From assembly GCF_947255005.1 (NCBI RefSeq), contig NZ_CAMYFI010000001.1, forward strand, positions 62,001 through 126,000: a stretch of DNA of 64,000 bases, given 5' to 3'. The stretch comes from an uncultured Tessaracoccus sp. (GTDB lineage Bacteria; Actinomycetota; Actinomycetes; Propionibacteriales; Propionibacteriaceae). Shown piece after piece: positions 36,526 through 45,605 of the stretch (position 1 is the first letter of the stretch; each line of letters opens with the position of its first letter). The notes under the pieces are model-generated. The model did not search any database, was not told the origin of the DNA, and was given only the letters and a program-made list of their open reading frames with translations. Both the position numbers and the translations under genes were made by a program.

Positions 36526-37104
36526 GTGACGGTGATAGATCTCAGATCGGTGTTCACACTCGAGGAGGCCCGCGCGGCGGGTTTGCGCAAGGACGAGGTC
36601 TACGGCCTGCTCGCGGCTGAGGAAATCGAGCGCGTGGGGCGTGGCGTGTACTTGCGACCCGGCGTGATCGATGAGCGCTTTGTTTCTCTCGCCGCCGCGA
36701 CCGCTGTTCGATCGGACGCGACGTTATGTCTGACCAGCGCGCTCGCGCATCACGACCTCACCGATGCGATCCCGTTCGGCACCGACATCGCCCTGCCGCG
36801 CGGCACCAGGCACCCGGCTGGGTTCGACCACGTGGCCTGGCACAGCTTCGCCACCGACACCTTCACCCTCGGGCGCGAGATACACCAGGTCGCTCCTGGT
36901 GTGACGATAGCGGTCTACTCGCCCGAGCGGACCATCATCGACTGCTTCCGGCTCGTGCATCAGGAGGGGCGTGAGACCGCTCACGAGGCGCTCCGGCGAT
37001 GGCTGCGCCGCAAAGGTTCAACGCCTGCGAGATTGCTGCGCATGGCCGATGCCTTCCCCAAGGCGAAGCCGCGGCTGCGTCTGGCGTTGGAGGTGTTGCT
37101 ATGA
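36526..37104 (+). CDS. AbiEi-type antitoxin (type IV toxin-antitoxin)
   Basis: A 192-aa protein of the AbiEi antitoxin family: N-terminal winged helix (FTLEEARAAGLRKDEVYGLL ... ERVGRGVYLRPG) and a C-terminal antitoxin domain (LTSALAHHDLTDAIP, AVYSPERTIIDCFRL). AbiEi proteins counteract a nucleotidyltransferase toxin, AbiEii, and repress the operon. GTG 36526 is chosen for its 8-bp spacing from AGGAGG; GTG 36517 overlaps the ribosome-binding site. Its stop overlaps the start of the toxin gene (ATGA), but that toxin gene is broken. Confidence 0.88.
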   Translation: MTVIDLRSVFTLEEARAAGLRKDEVYGLLAAEEIERVGRGVYLRPGVIDERFVSLAAATAVRSDATLCLTSALAHHDLTDAIPFGTDIALPRGTRHPAGFDHVAWHSFATDTFTLGREIHQVAPGVTIAVYSPERTIIDCFRLVHQEGRETAHEALRRWLRRKGSTPARLLRMADAFPKAKPRLRLALEVLL

Positions 37105-37539
37105 CTCCGGCACCGCGCCGTGATACCCGTGCCGGTCAGGCGTTGAACGATTGCGTTCAGCGTCGGATGCGTGTGTCGCTGTCGTCTGGGTGTAGAGCGC
37201 GAGCCGAGGGCCATCGGTCGATTTGACATACACGCTGGTCATGATCGCTTCGAAGGGCTCTTCGCCCGCGCGCTGAGCGGTGGCCCGGTACACCAATGCT
37301 GTCGCTTCCGCTCCTACGCGAACGATCCGTTCGTCGCTGATTGTGTAGCTGTCCCATGCCGGCGCTTGGTCGAGGGATGCGACCACGGTGTCCCTGTCCA
37401 TCGTGAAACCGTTCACGAGGACCATGACGGCGTCCTCGGTCATCAATGATCCATAGAACGACGAGCCGGTCTGGTTGCACAGTGCATCCCATCCCTGACG
37501 TTCGAGCGTACTCAGGGCAGGCAGAGTCATTATGTCCAT
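37099..37539 (-). CDS. DUF4440/SnoaL-like protein with altered C-terminus
   Basis: A small NTF2-like protein (146 aa from ATG 37539). MTLPALSTLERQGWDALCN, then YGSLMTEDAVMVLVNG and SDERIVRVGAEATALVYR, are typical of the DUF4440 family, which forms cone-shaped binding or catalytic pockets of varied use. Relatives normally end near RLALYTQTTAT; here about 24 extra residues (HASDAERNRST ...) run into the AbiE genes on the other strand. The tail is probably a by-product of the deletion that removed the toxin. GTG 37590 is an alternative start. Confidence 0.7.
   Translation of the reverse strand: MDIMTLPALSTLERQGWDALCNQTGSSFYGSLMTEDAVMVLVNGFTMDRDTVVASLDQAPAWDSYTISDERIVRVGAEATALVYRATAQRAGEEPFEAIMTSVYVKSTDGPRLALYTQTTATHASDAERNRSTPDRHGYHGAVPES
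37101..37226 (+). pseudogene. AbiEii toxin gene, truncated after about 17 codons
   Basis: ATG 37101 overlaps the antitoxin stop exactly as an AbiEii gene would, and the first residues MTPAPRRDTRAGQALND resemble the start of AbiEii nucleotidyltransferases. After about 37151 the similarity ends and the frame stops at 37226, giving only 41 aa against about 280-300 expected. The nucleotidyltransferase core (GSxxxR/K..DxD) is missing. The antitoxin is therefore an orphan here. Identification rests on a short stretch and on gene order. Confidence 0.6.
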
Positions 37540-37692
37540 GTACCCGACTTTATTGCGCACTGCACCTATCGCGTCGATCGGATTGAACACATCGACGTGT
37601 TGTTGGAAGGCTTCGAGCTACTCGACGCGACCAGCATGATCCCTGCGAGACGCGGCCTGCTCGCTAGCTGTACTAGCCGGAGACGCCACGCG

Positions 37693-39348
37693 CTAGCAGC
37701 CGGGCGACCCCTCGTCGGCATCCAAGCGCGCGAGCCAGCGGCGCAACTGCAGCGTGGCGCGCACGTCGTCCTCGTTGTACTCCAGCACCCGCACCCGCGA
37801 GGCGTCGTCGTGCTCGTCGACGGCGTTCGCGAACCACGTTTGCGACTGCAGACCGCCCGGCTCCTCGTCGCGCCATGCAAAGCCCGCCCCTCGTGTGGCG
37901 ACCACTTTCAGTCCCAGCCCGTCGACGCCGACGAAATTGTCTTTCACATAGGGATAGAGGTCGACGAAGTGGTCGCCCGCGAGCGCCAGCGCCGCCTTGA
38001 GCGCCGGATGGTCGGTGCATTCGGCGAGGCGCCGAATGTGCACCACCTCGTAGTCGGAGTAGTGGTACACGCGCATGCCGGGATGGCGTTTCGCCATGTG
38101 CATCAGCCACTGGCAAAACTCCACCGCGAGCGTGAGCTCGGCGTCGGCGTCGAGATGCTCGAACCGCACGAACGGCACGTACTCGGGCTCGTCGCTCACG
38201 CCACTCACCAGGCAACCCCACAGGTACACCGACCCGTCGCCCGCCGTCTCGATGTCAAAATCGATCTCCACCTCGGCGCGTGGCACGCCGATCGGGTCGA
38301 CGCTCACCCGCTCCAGCGCCACGCCGCGTGCCATCATCTGCGCCCGACGATGCGCCTGCCGCAGGCGGGCTTCCGAGCGGTCGCGGTGCTGGGTCAGCGG
38401 CAGATACCGCGGCAAGACCTCCTCGATATCGGCCTCCGCGAGCTGCGCGACCGTCTTGATCCCGAGCCCCAGCAGGGTCTGCAGCTCCCGCACATCCAGC
38501 GGCGCCTTGGCGATGCGCAGTGAGAGATCGTCGTCGTCCATCTTGGTGCGACAGTGCTCCCACCAGGCGCAATACTCACACTCCTTCACCCGGATGGGAC
38601 GCACCAGCGGCTCGGGATCGTTACCGCCGGTGCGGGTGCTGGCAGCCTCCGCGACGTGCAGGCGAAAACCGTGCTCATGGTCGTAGCGCTCCAGCGGGCT
38701 GCGTAACTTGTAGCCACTCGTGCGCGAGAACGTGCGGATGAACTTGCGCTCTAGATCAACCCACACGATCACCGGCTCGGTGTCGTCGCCAGCATCACCG
38801 ACGACGCCTACTCGCCGCGCATCGCTGGCCCAGCCAGCGGCATCGAGGGTGCGCCACGCGTGTGCAAGTTCCAGCAGCGCGCCTTCGCGATGCGTGCGGT
38901 AGCGACGGTCCGCGAGCACAGCGCGAAATGTGGGGGAGTGCAGCGACGAAACCTCCAGATCCCGTGCTCGCAGTTGCTTCTCGACGATGCGGTACGGCTT
39001 AGTGGTCAGCGGCCAGTAGCGTGGCTCGCTCGCCTCGGTGTCGCGGACGAGCGCGTCGGGGGAGCCGCGACGGTGGCCCTCCTCGTCGTGGGGGAGCCGG
39101 GGGCCGACGATCACCGTCGCGCCCGATTCGACCGCGGCCCGCGTCGCCTCAACCCCTGGGCGCTCCCGCAGATCCACCGCGTCAGGGGCCGTTGCCAACA
39201 CGTCGAGCACGGACGTGCGGAAATCCGCGCCGCCTTGGAACGCTTCGTGCAGCGCCTCATCGAGCACGGGTGCTTGCTGCGTGGGATCGAACGCGTTGAA
39301 CGTCTTCACAGGGCAAGAACGCGCGGCGTAGGGATCGAGCAGGATCAC
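37693..39348 (-). CDS. TM0106-family RecB-like nuclease with RNase H-like domain
   Basis: A 551-aa putative nuclease of the TM0106 family. The N-terminal half is a RecB/Cas4-like module with cysteines (SCPVKTFNAF near the start; KECEYCAWWEHC near residue 250) that could hold an iron-sulfur cluster. The C-terminal half is an RNase_H_2 (DEDD-type) domain with FDIET, YHYSDYE and YNEDD. Role in DNA repair is inferred. GTG 39348 overlaps the menG stop (GTGA), so it is translated with menG; the upstream in-frame extension is antisense junk. Confidence 0.85.
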   Translation of the reverse strand: MILLDPYAARSCPVKTFNAFDPTQQAPVLDEALHEAFQGGADFRTSVLDVLATAPDAVDLRERPGVEATRAAVESGATVIVGPRLPHDEEGHRRGSPDALVRDTEASEPRYWPLTTKPYRIVEKQLRARDLEVSSLHSPTFRAVLADRRYRTHREGALLELAHAWRTLDAAGWASDARRVGVVGDAGDDTEPVIVWVDLERKFIRTFSRTSGYKLRSPLERYDHEHGFRLHVAEAASTRTGGNDPEPLVRPIRVKECEYCAWWEHCRTKMDDDDLSLRIAKAPLDVRELQTLLGLGIKTVAQLAEADIEEVLPRYLPLTQHRDRSEARLRQAHRRAQMMARGVALERVSVDPIGVPRAEVEIDFDIETAGDGSVYLWGCLVSGVSDEPEYVPFVRFEHLDADAELTLAVEFCQWLMHMAKRHPGMRVYHYSDYEVVHIRRLAECTDHPALKAALALAGDHFVDLYPYVKDNFVGVDGLGLKVVATRGAGFAWRDEEPGGLQSQTWFANAVDEHDDASRVRVLEYNEDDVRATLQLRRWLARLDADEGSPGC

Positions 39349-40061
39349 GGGCGGCGCCCTCGGTGCAGCGCGACGATGCCACCGGTGAGATTGCGCCACT
39401 CGACGCTTGTCCAGCCCGCCTGTGTCATGAGCTCGGCCAACGCGCCCTGATCCGGCCAATCCATGATGGAATCCGCCAGGTAACTGTAGGCAACGGGATT
39501 GGGCGAGATCTTCGCCAACGGGGGCAACGCACGCAGCAGGTAGTCCTTGTACACACGCCGAAACGCCGGCTTGGTGGGGGTGGAGAACTCATTGACGACG
39601 ATGCGCCCGCCGCGGCGGGTCACCCGCAGCATCTCCTGCAACGCCTCGAGGGTGTGCTCGACGTTGCGCAGGCCGTAGCTGATGGTGACGGCGTCAAAGG
39701 TCTCGTCGGAGAAGGGCAGCTGGAGCGCGTCAGCGTTGATGAACGAGAGCGTCGGGTACTGCCTGCGCCCCTGGTTCAGCATCCCGAACGACAGATCGGT
39801 GGGCACCACCGTCGCGCCCGACTCGGCCAGCGCCTGCGACGACGTGCCGGTGCCGGCCGCCAGGTCGAGAATCAACTGGCGTGGCTGGGGCTCGACGGCC
39901 TTGATGGTCTCGCGCCGCCATCCGCGGTCTTGCCCAAGCGAGAGTACATCGTTCAGGAGGTCATAGCGAGGGGCGATGTTGTCGAACATGCTGGCCACAT
40001 CGTCGCGACGTTTGTCGAGCGTGGCGCGGATCCCCTCGCGCGGCTGCCGTTGAGCATTCAT
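39345..40061 (-). CDS. menG: Demethylmenaquinone methyltransferase MenG/UbiE
   Basis: SAM-dependent C-methyltransferase, last step of menaquinone synthesis, 238 aa. VASMFDNIAPRYDLLNDVLS, the SAM motif LDLAAGTGTSSQ, and DAVTISYGLRNV are all diagnostic. ATG 40061 is the first start with family-like content; the open frame upstream is antisense to the ABC gene. It belongs with the menECAD and isochorismate synthase genes nearby although on the other strand. Confidence 0.95.
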   Translation of the reverse strand: MNAQRQPREGIRATLDKRRDDVASMFDNIAPRYDLLNDVLSLGQDRGWRRETIKAVEPQPRQLILDLAAGTGTSSQALAESGATVVPTDLSFGMLNQGRRQYPTLSFINADALQLPFSDETFDAVTISYGLRNVEHTLEALQEMLRVTRRGGRIVVNEFSTPTKPAFRRVYKDYLLRALPPLAKISPNPVAYSYLADSIMDWPDQGALAELMTQAGWTSVEWRNLTGGIVALHRGRRP

Positions 40062-40098
40062 TGTTCCAGAGTAGCCCCACTTTGACACGCCTGAGACA

Positions 40099-40749
40099 AT
40101 GGCGGGCGTGGCTAAGAAAGACGTGGTGTTGAAGGCCGAGGGGCTCAAGAAAGCGTACGGTCCGGTGACGATCGTGGAAGGGTTCAACCTCCAGGTGCGC
40201 GAAGGTGAGGCCGTCGCGCTCGTCGGGCGCAACGGCGCCGGAAAATCGACGGTGTTGCGTTGCCTAGTGGGTGCGGATCGTCCCGACGAGGGCACGGTCA
40301 CCATCTGCGGCAACCGCATGTCGGAGACGAACCCGCAGATCCGCCGCGACCTCGCCACCGTCATTGACGACCTCGACTTCTTCCCCGACCTCGCCGTCGT
40401 GGAACACCTCGACCTACTCGCCCGCGCCCACGGCATCGACCATCCCGACGACCTCGTCGACGATGTGCTGGAAGAAGTGCAGCTCGTGCAGCAGGCGGGT
40501 CAGCTGCCGGCCACACTCTCGTCGGGACAGCGCCGACGCTTGGCGCTGGCTACGGCATTCGTGCGCCCCAGGCGCGTGCTCGTGCTCGACGAGCCGGAGC
40601 AGAGGCTTGACGTCGAGGGCGTCGAGTGGCTAGGCAGACGGCTGAAGGAAGACATGCGCGACGGGTTGGCCGTCGTGCTCGCGAGCCACGAGCCATCCCT
40701 CGTGGAGGCCATTGGGGCCCGCGAAGTACTGCTGGGAGAACAGCGTTGA
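40099..40749 (+). CDS. ABC transporter ATP-binding protein
   Basis: A 216-aa ABC ATPase. Walker A is VGRNGAGKST, the signature is LSSGQ, Walker B VLVLDEPEQRLD, and the switch His is in LASHEP. Its stop overlaps the TTG start of the next gene, which encodes the membrane partner, so the two form an exporter-type pair. Substrate unknown. ATG 40099 and GTG 40108 are both possible starts. Confidence 0.92.
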   Translation: MAGVAKKDVVLKAEGLKKAYGPVTIVEGFNLQVREGEAVALVGRNGAGKSTVLRCLVGADRPDEGTVTICGNRMSETNPQIRRDLATVIDDLDFFPDLAVVEHLDLLARAHGIDHPDDLVDDVLEEVQLVQQAGQLPATLSSGQRRRLALATAFVRPRRVLVLDEPEQRLDVEGVEWLGRRLKEDMRDGLAVVLASHEPSLVEAIGAREVLLGEQR

Positions 40750-42371
40750 GCGCAGATGCATTGAACGCCCGCTTCGAGCCCATCGGAGTCCCAGACGAGC
40801 GCGCCATCAAACAGCTGATGGGGGATTGGCGCAACGGTCGCGCCGACCGCACGTTCTGGGCCGCGGTGGCTGACTCCTACGTGATGGTCTTCTCCGTCGT
40901 CGTGCTCGGCGCGATGATCGGATCTGCCATTCTCGACGCGCAGCGCTCCGCGTCGAGCTGTGATTCCGCCGGATGTCTCGCCGGTCGCGGGCTGTTGCCT
41001 TGGGCGGCCGCGGCCGGAATCCTCGCGCTTACCTTGGTGTTCAGCCGCATGTTCGGGCCGGTGCTGGCGAGCTCGGCCGAGGGGTTCTGGCTCATGGATT
41101 CGCCCATGGATCGTCGGCGCCTGTTGCGCGGGCGATTCGTCGTCGCCATTATCCTCTCGGGGGCGATCAGCGCCGTGGTGGCCGCGCTGGTGTCCGCGCT
41201 GAGTGGGCAGACACTGACGAATGTCGGCATCTGGTCGCTGTCGGCGGGCCTCGGTGCTGCCGGGCTCACTGCCTTCGCAGGCCTGGAACAGACCTACGAG
41301 CGACGGTGGCTCGTCGTTGCTGTGCAATGGTTCCTTGGGCTCTCAGCCGCAGCGGCCCTGGGTGCCCTCGTCGCTGCCGCGGCGGGGTGGATCGACGTGC
41401 CGCCCAGCGTGTCGTCGGATCTGGCGCTCGTCGTGGGTGGCGTCGGCCTCGTGCTGCTCATCGCGTGTGGGGCAAGCGGTTTCCTTCGGCTGCGCAACAT
41501 CCGGCGTCAGCGGCTCACGTCGGGCGGGTCGCTGTTGAGTGGTTTGCAGGGTGCCGCGTTCGCCTTGGAGTTCGCGCTGATCCGCGACATCCTCGTCGAG
41601 AACAAGTGCAAGGAGAAGGGGCAGGTGCGTCCTACCCGCGGCTCCGGATCTGGCACGCTCGCACTGGTGCTGCGTGACGTCCAGCGCCTTGTGCGTAACC
41701 CGCTGAATTTGGTGGTGCTGCTCATCACCATCGTCGTGCCCTACGCGGTGCTCGCCCTCGGATTGCAGGCGCTCAACGTCGCGATCTCCGGCATCGTGCT
41801 CATGGCCGCGTTAATCCCGTTCATGAACTCCCTGCGCGTGGTCTCGAGAACCAAGGGGCTCGCACGCGCTTTTCCGTTCGCGCCGGCCCAGCTGCGCCGC
41901 TCCCTCATGGTGGTGCCTGGCATCCTCGCGTTGGTGTGGGCTGCGGGCGCGCTGCCGGCCTTCGCCGGAGTGACGGCTGACAAGCAGTTCTCCTTGGCCG
42001 ATGGCATCACTCCGACGCTCGTCGCCGCCGTCGCGGGCTTCCTCGGCGCAGTGCGCTGGGTATCCGCAAAACCAGCGAACTACAACGGCCCGCTGGTTGC
42101 TACCGGCACCGGCGCTATGCCGCCGGGGCTGATGTTCTCGATGATCCGCGGCTTCGACATGATCGCGCTGGTCACGTTCCCGCTGCTCTTCGGCTTGCCT
42201 GCCTGGGTGTCGATGGTGATCGCCGCCATCGCGTTCTTCTTCCTGAGCTCTGGCCTGGACCAGGAGGGGCTCATGGAGCAGTCGAAGGAGCAGCAGCGGC
42301 TCCTCGAGGAGGAGAAGGCGAAGGCGCGCGGCTCGAAGGAGAAAATTCGAGTGCAGCGCGGCAAGCGCTAG
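40746..42371 (+). CDS. ABC-associated membrane protein (DUF6297-like permease)
   Basis: A 541-aa protein with about twelve membrane helices arranged in two halves, a long cytoplasmic N-terminus and a charged C-terminal tail (EQSKEQQRLLEEEKAKARGSK) likely to be helical. It is the permease partner of the ATPase upstream; sequence and context recall the actinobacterial DUF6297 family, though I cannot verify this. TTG 40746 overlaps the ATPase stop (TTGA) and has GGGAGAAC upstream. Confidence 0.78.
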   Translation: MSADALNARFEPIGVPDERAIKQLMGDWRNGRADRTFWAAVADSYVMVFSVVVLGAMIGSAILDAQRSASSCDSAGCLAGRGLLPWAAAAGILALTLVFSRMFGPVLASSAEGFWLMDSPMDRRRLLRGRFVVAIILSGAISAVVAALVSALSGQTLTNVGIWSLSAGLGAAGLTAFAGLEQTYERRWLVVAVQWFLGLSAAAALGALVAAAAGWIDVPPSVSSDLALVVGGVGLVLLIACGASGFLRLRNIRRQRLTSGGSLLSGLQGAAFALEFALIRDILVENKCKEKGQVRPTRGSGSGTLALVLRDVQRLVRNPLNLVVLLITIVVPYAVLALGLQALNVAISGIVLMAALIPFMNSLRVVSRTKGLARAFPFAPAQLRRSLMVVPGILALVWAAGALPAFAGVTADKQFSLADGITPTLVAAVAGFLGAVRWVSAKPANYNGPLVATGTGAMPPGLMFSMIRGFDMIALVTFPLLFGLPAWVSMVIAAIAFFFLSSGLDQEGLMEQSKEQQRLLEEEKAKARGSKEKIRVQRGKR

Positions 42372-42377
42372 CGGGCT

Positions 42378-43637
42378 TCACTCCAGGCCGAAGGCTTGCA
42401 GCATCGGCAGGAACTTCGCCCGGGTTTCTTCAAGCTCCAAGCTCGGGTCTGAGTCGGCGACGATGCCCGCGCCGGCGAAGATGCGGATCTCGTTAGGCGC
42501 TTCGGGGCGCACGTGGCCGCCTCGGAGCGCGATGGCCCATTCCCCGTCGCCGTGCATGTCGACCCACCCGACGGGGCCCGCGTAGCGCCCGCGGTCCATG
42601 GGTTCCAGATCGGCGATCATGTCGCGGGCGAGGTGCGTGGGCGTGCCGCACACGGCGGCCGAGGGGTGCAGTGCGGCGGCCAGGCGCAAGGAGCTCGATC
42701 CTTCCTCAACCACGCCGGTGATGTCGGTGGAGAGATGCAGCACGTTAGGCAACGGGAGTACCGACGGGGTCTCGGGCACGTTCATGGCCTTGCAGAACGA
42801 CCGGAGCGCTTCGGCGACGGAGTCGACGGCGAACGCGTGCTCGCCCAGGTCTTTCTCGCTGCGTGCCAGCTGCATTGCTTTGGCCAGCGGGTCGGTGTGG
42901 TCTGGATCGACGGAAACTGTGCCTGCGAGTACCCGCGAGGTGGCAAGCCCGTCGGATACTCGCACCAGGAGTTCCGGGGTGGCGCCGATCATGCCGTCGA
43001 CGAGGTACGTCCAGGTCATCGGGTAGCGTTCAGCCAGGCGTGCCAGGAGGGCCCGAAGGTCGATCGTCTCGGCAGATTTCGCGATGAGGTCTCGTGCGAG
43101 CACCACCTTGTGCACGTCGCCGCGGCGGATGTGCTCCACGCACTGCGCGACGATCTGGGCCCAAGCATCTTGGGTGATGGTGCCCGTATCGAGCGTGAGT
43201 TTGGGGAAATGCAGCGGCTCGCCAGGTTCGGGCAATGACATCTCGCGATGGTCGCCCAATTTCGTGAGCCAGGCGTGCTCGCCGCGCCTGGCGAGGATCA
43301 CCCGCGGCACGGTCAGCACAGAACGGTAGGCGGAACGATCGGGGTCGAACGCGAACGAACCGAAGGCGAGTGGGCCGACACCGCTTACTCCAGGAAGCTC
43401 AGAATCGTGGTCGATCTGGGAAGCAATCTCGCCCCACCACACGTCAGCGGTGTCGATGTAGTCGGTCTCAAACCGGGCCACCTCCCCGATGCCGATGTAT
43501 CCTTCGCCCCTGCGTAAGAACGCGGCAGCAGGTTCCGATGCTGGAAGAAAGCGTTCCAGCGGCCCCGGGTCGTCAATAGCAACCGTGGTTGCCCGCATCC
43601 GGGCGGTCCCAAAATCCAGCATCACCCGACTGAGCAT
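42378..43637 (-). CDS. menF: Isochorismate synthase
   Basis: Chorismate-utilising enzyme of 419 aa, converting chorismate to isochorismate for MenD. The C-terminal chorismate-binding core is clear: VHKVVLARDL, GATPELLVRV, LAGTVSVD, HLSTDITGVV, LHPSAAVCGTP, PMDRGRYAGPVGW and IFAGAGIVADSDP. No separate siderophore genes are nearby and men genes lie on both sides, so a menaquinone role is likely. ATG 43637 is used; ATG 43622 is possible. It converges with the ABC permease 6 bp away. Confidence 0.93.
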   Translation of the reverse strand: MLSRVMLDFGTARMRATTVAIDDPGPLERFLPASEPAAAFLRRGEGYIGIGEVARFETDYIDTADVWWGEIASQIDHDSELPGVSGVGPLAFGSFAFDPDRSAYRSVLTVPRVILARRGEHAWLTKLGDHREMSLPEPGEPLHFPKLTLDTGTITQDAWAQIVAQCVEHIRRGDVHKVVLARDLIAKSAETIDLRALLARLAERYPMTWTYLVDGMIGATPELLVRVSDGLATSRVLAGTVSVDPDHTDPLAKAMQLARSEKDLGEHAFAVDSVAEALRSFCKAMNVPETPSVLPLPNVLHLSTDITGVVEEGSSSLRLAAALHPSAAVCGTPTHLARDMIADLEPMDRGRYAGPVGWVDMHGDGEWAIALRGGHVRPEAPNEIRIFAGAGIVADSDPSLELEETRAKFLPMLQAFGLE

Positions 43638-43927
43638 AGCGAGGTTGGTTGGGTTGCTCGACTGGACGTACTGCTAAGCGGGGTCCGCGATAGGCCGATC
43701 GACGTTGTTTTCCCTAGTGAGAATCCAATACGGCGGACGCCGGGGTAGCCTGTCACCCTCCCCGTTGGCGCCCGCCGCACGCGCTCCTGGCCCTGGAAAG
43801 AGGGCAACATTTCGCAAGCCCGCCATCACCTAATTTGCGACGGTGTGGCCGGCTGGCACCAATCGTCGGGCGGGCCTAGACTGACCCGGGAATGACCAAT
43901 GCTGGATAGATGTTTGAGGTGGCAGGA
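43638..43927. other. Divergent intergenic region, menF / reductase-nuo operon
   Basis: The 290 bp between divergent genes must hold promoters for both. A -10-like TAGACT lies at about 43876-43881 but lacks a convincing -35. GAGGTGGCAGGA immediately precedes the chosen start of the reductase (43928). No gene or repeat seen. Confidence 0.45.
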
Positions 43928-45196
43928 ATGACTCAACCCGCTTGCGAAGCGGACGTCATCGTCGTCGGTGCCGGTCCCGCCGGGTCCACCGCTGCCACGT
44001 ACCTGGCTCGCCACGGTTTGCAGGTAACGCTCCTCGAAAAGTCGCAGTTCCCCCGCGACAAGGTCTGCGGCGACGGGCTCACGCCTCGGGCCACGAGGGC
44101 GCTCATTCGCCTAGGCGTGGACGTGTCAGAAAGTAACGGCTGGCTCCACAACCACGGCCTGAGGGTGTACGCCGGCCGAAAAGATCCGTACCTCTTCCCC
44201 TGGCCTGAGTTGCATGACTTCCCGAGCTTCGGGCTGACCCGCCCACGCGCCGACTTCGATGACATGCTTGCCAAGATCGCGGTGGCCAGCGGCGCCAATC
44301 TCGTCGAGGGTGCGAACGTGTCTGCGCCCATCTTGGACGAGCGCACCGGGCGCATCGCCGGCGTGCGCACCAAGGCGGGCGACGAGTACCGGGCGCCGCT
44401 CGTCGTCGCAGCCGACGGCAACTCGGCGCGGCTGGCCATTGCGATGGGCATCAATAAACGTGAAGATCGCCCGATGGGCGTTGCCGTGCGCACTTACTAC
44501 AAGAGCCCGCTGCACGACGACGACCACCTCGAGAGCTGGCTCGAACTCTGGGACGGCGAGCCCGGCAACTCCAACCTGCTCCCCGGCTACGGTTGGGTGT
44601 TCCCCATGGGTGACGGCACGGTCAACGTCGGCCTCGGCGTCACCAGCACCTCGAAGGGGTTCGGCAACACCGACTACCGCGCAATGCTGAAACGCTGGCT
44701 CGACAACACTCCCGATGAGTGGGGATACCGCGACGAGAACCAGGTGGGCAAGGTGCAGGGCGCCGCACTGCCGATGGCGTTCAACCGTCAGCCGCATTAC
44801 GGGCGAGGGCTGCTCCTCGTCGGAGACTCTGGCGGCATGGTGAGCCCCTTCAACGGCGAGGGCATCGCGTACGCGATGGAGGCCGCCGAGTGGGCCGCCG
44901 ACGCCTGTGCCGACGCGTTCGCGCGCGGTATTGGTACGTCTGGCGCGGAGCGCGCACTGCAGGGTTACCCCATCAAACTCAGGGCGGAGCTGGGCGGCTA
45001 CTACCGACTCGGTACCATCTTTGCCAAGCTCATTGGCAACCCGACGATCATGCGCTTGTGCACGAAGTACGGTCTTCCCCGGAAGCACCTTATGCACCTC
45101 GTCATGAAACTACTCGCAGACCTGCGTGACGCCCACGACGGCGACTGGGCTGATCACATCATCAATGTGCTCTCGAAGGCGGCGCCGTCGGCATGA
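43928..45196 (+). CDS. Geranylgeranyl reductase-family FAD protein (MenJ-like)
   Basis: Flavoprotein of 422 aa. The N-terminal FAD motif is VIVVGAGPAGSTAATYLARH, followed by KVCGDGLTPRATRAL and the second FAD motif LLLVGDSGGMVSPFNGEGI. In mycobacteria the related MenJ saturates one isoprene unit of menaquinone. Its place directly before nuoA (28 bp) and near the men genes supports the same role. ATG 43928 has a good ribosome-binding site; ATG 43910 would also be in frame. Confidence 0.88.
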   Translation: MTQPACEADVIVVGAGPAGSTAATYLARHGLQVTLLEKSQFPRDKVCGDGLTPRATRALIRLGVDVSESNGWLHNHGLRVYAGRKDPYLFPWPELHDFPSFGLTRPRADFDDMLAKIAVASGANLVEGANVSAPILDERTGRIAGVRTKAGDEYRAPLVVAADGNSARLAIAMGINKREDRPMGVAVRTYYKSPLHDDDHLESWLELWDGEPGNSNLLPGYGWVFPMGDGTVNVGLGVTSTSKGFGNTDYRAMLKRWLDNTPDEWGYRDENQVGKVQGAALPMAFNRQPHYGRGLLLVGDSGGMVSPFNGEGIAYAMEAAEWAADACADAFARGIGTSGAERALQGYPIKLRAELGGYYRLGTIFAKLIGNPTIMRLCTKYGLPRKHLMHLVMKLLADLRDAHDGDWADHIINVLSKAAPSA

Positions 45197-45224
45197 GCAA
45201 CAACAATCGAGTGAAGGAGTCCGC

Positions 45225-45584
45225 ATGAACCCCTACATCCCCATCGTGGGAATGATGGTGTTGGCCACGGGTTTCGTGGTGGTATCCATGCTGCTCAGCG
45301 CAGTGGTAGGCCCGAAGCGCTACAACCGCTCCAAGCATGACGCGTTCGAGTGTGGTATCCAGCCCACTCCGCAGCCTGCTGGTGGCGGCCGCTTTCCGGT
45401 GCAGTACTACATCACGGCCATGTTGTTCATCGTGTTCGACATCGAGGTGGTCTTCCTGTATCCCTTCGCGGTGTCGCGCAACCAAATGGACTTCTTCGTC
45501 GTCATCCAGATGGTGATCTTCATCGCGCTGGTGTTCGTCGCATTCTTCTACGTCCTGCGCCGCAAGGGCCTGGACTGGGACTGA
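45225..45584 (+). CDS. nuoA: NADH-quinone oxidoreductase subunit A
   Basis: Complex I membrane subunit, 119 aa, three helices. KHDAFECGIQPT (conserved ECG loop near the quinone site) and FDIEVVFLYPFAV are diagnostic. ATG 45225 has GAAGGAG upstream. First of fourteen nuo genes in canonical order. Confidence 0.97.
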   Translation: MNPYIPIVGMMVLATGFVVVSMLLSAVVGPKRYNRSKHDAFECGIQPTPQPAGGGRFPVQYYITAMLFIVFDIEVVFLYPFAVSRNQMDFFVVIQMVIFIALVFVAFFYVLRRKGLDWD

Positions 45585-45605
45585 TCAGATAAAGGAAGTT
45601 GTGCA

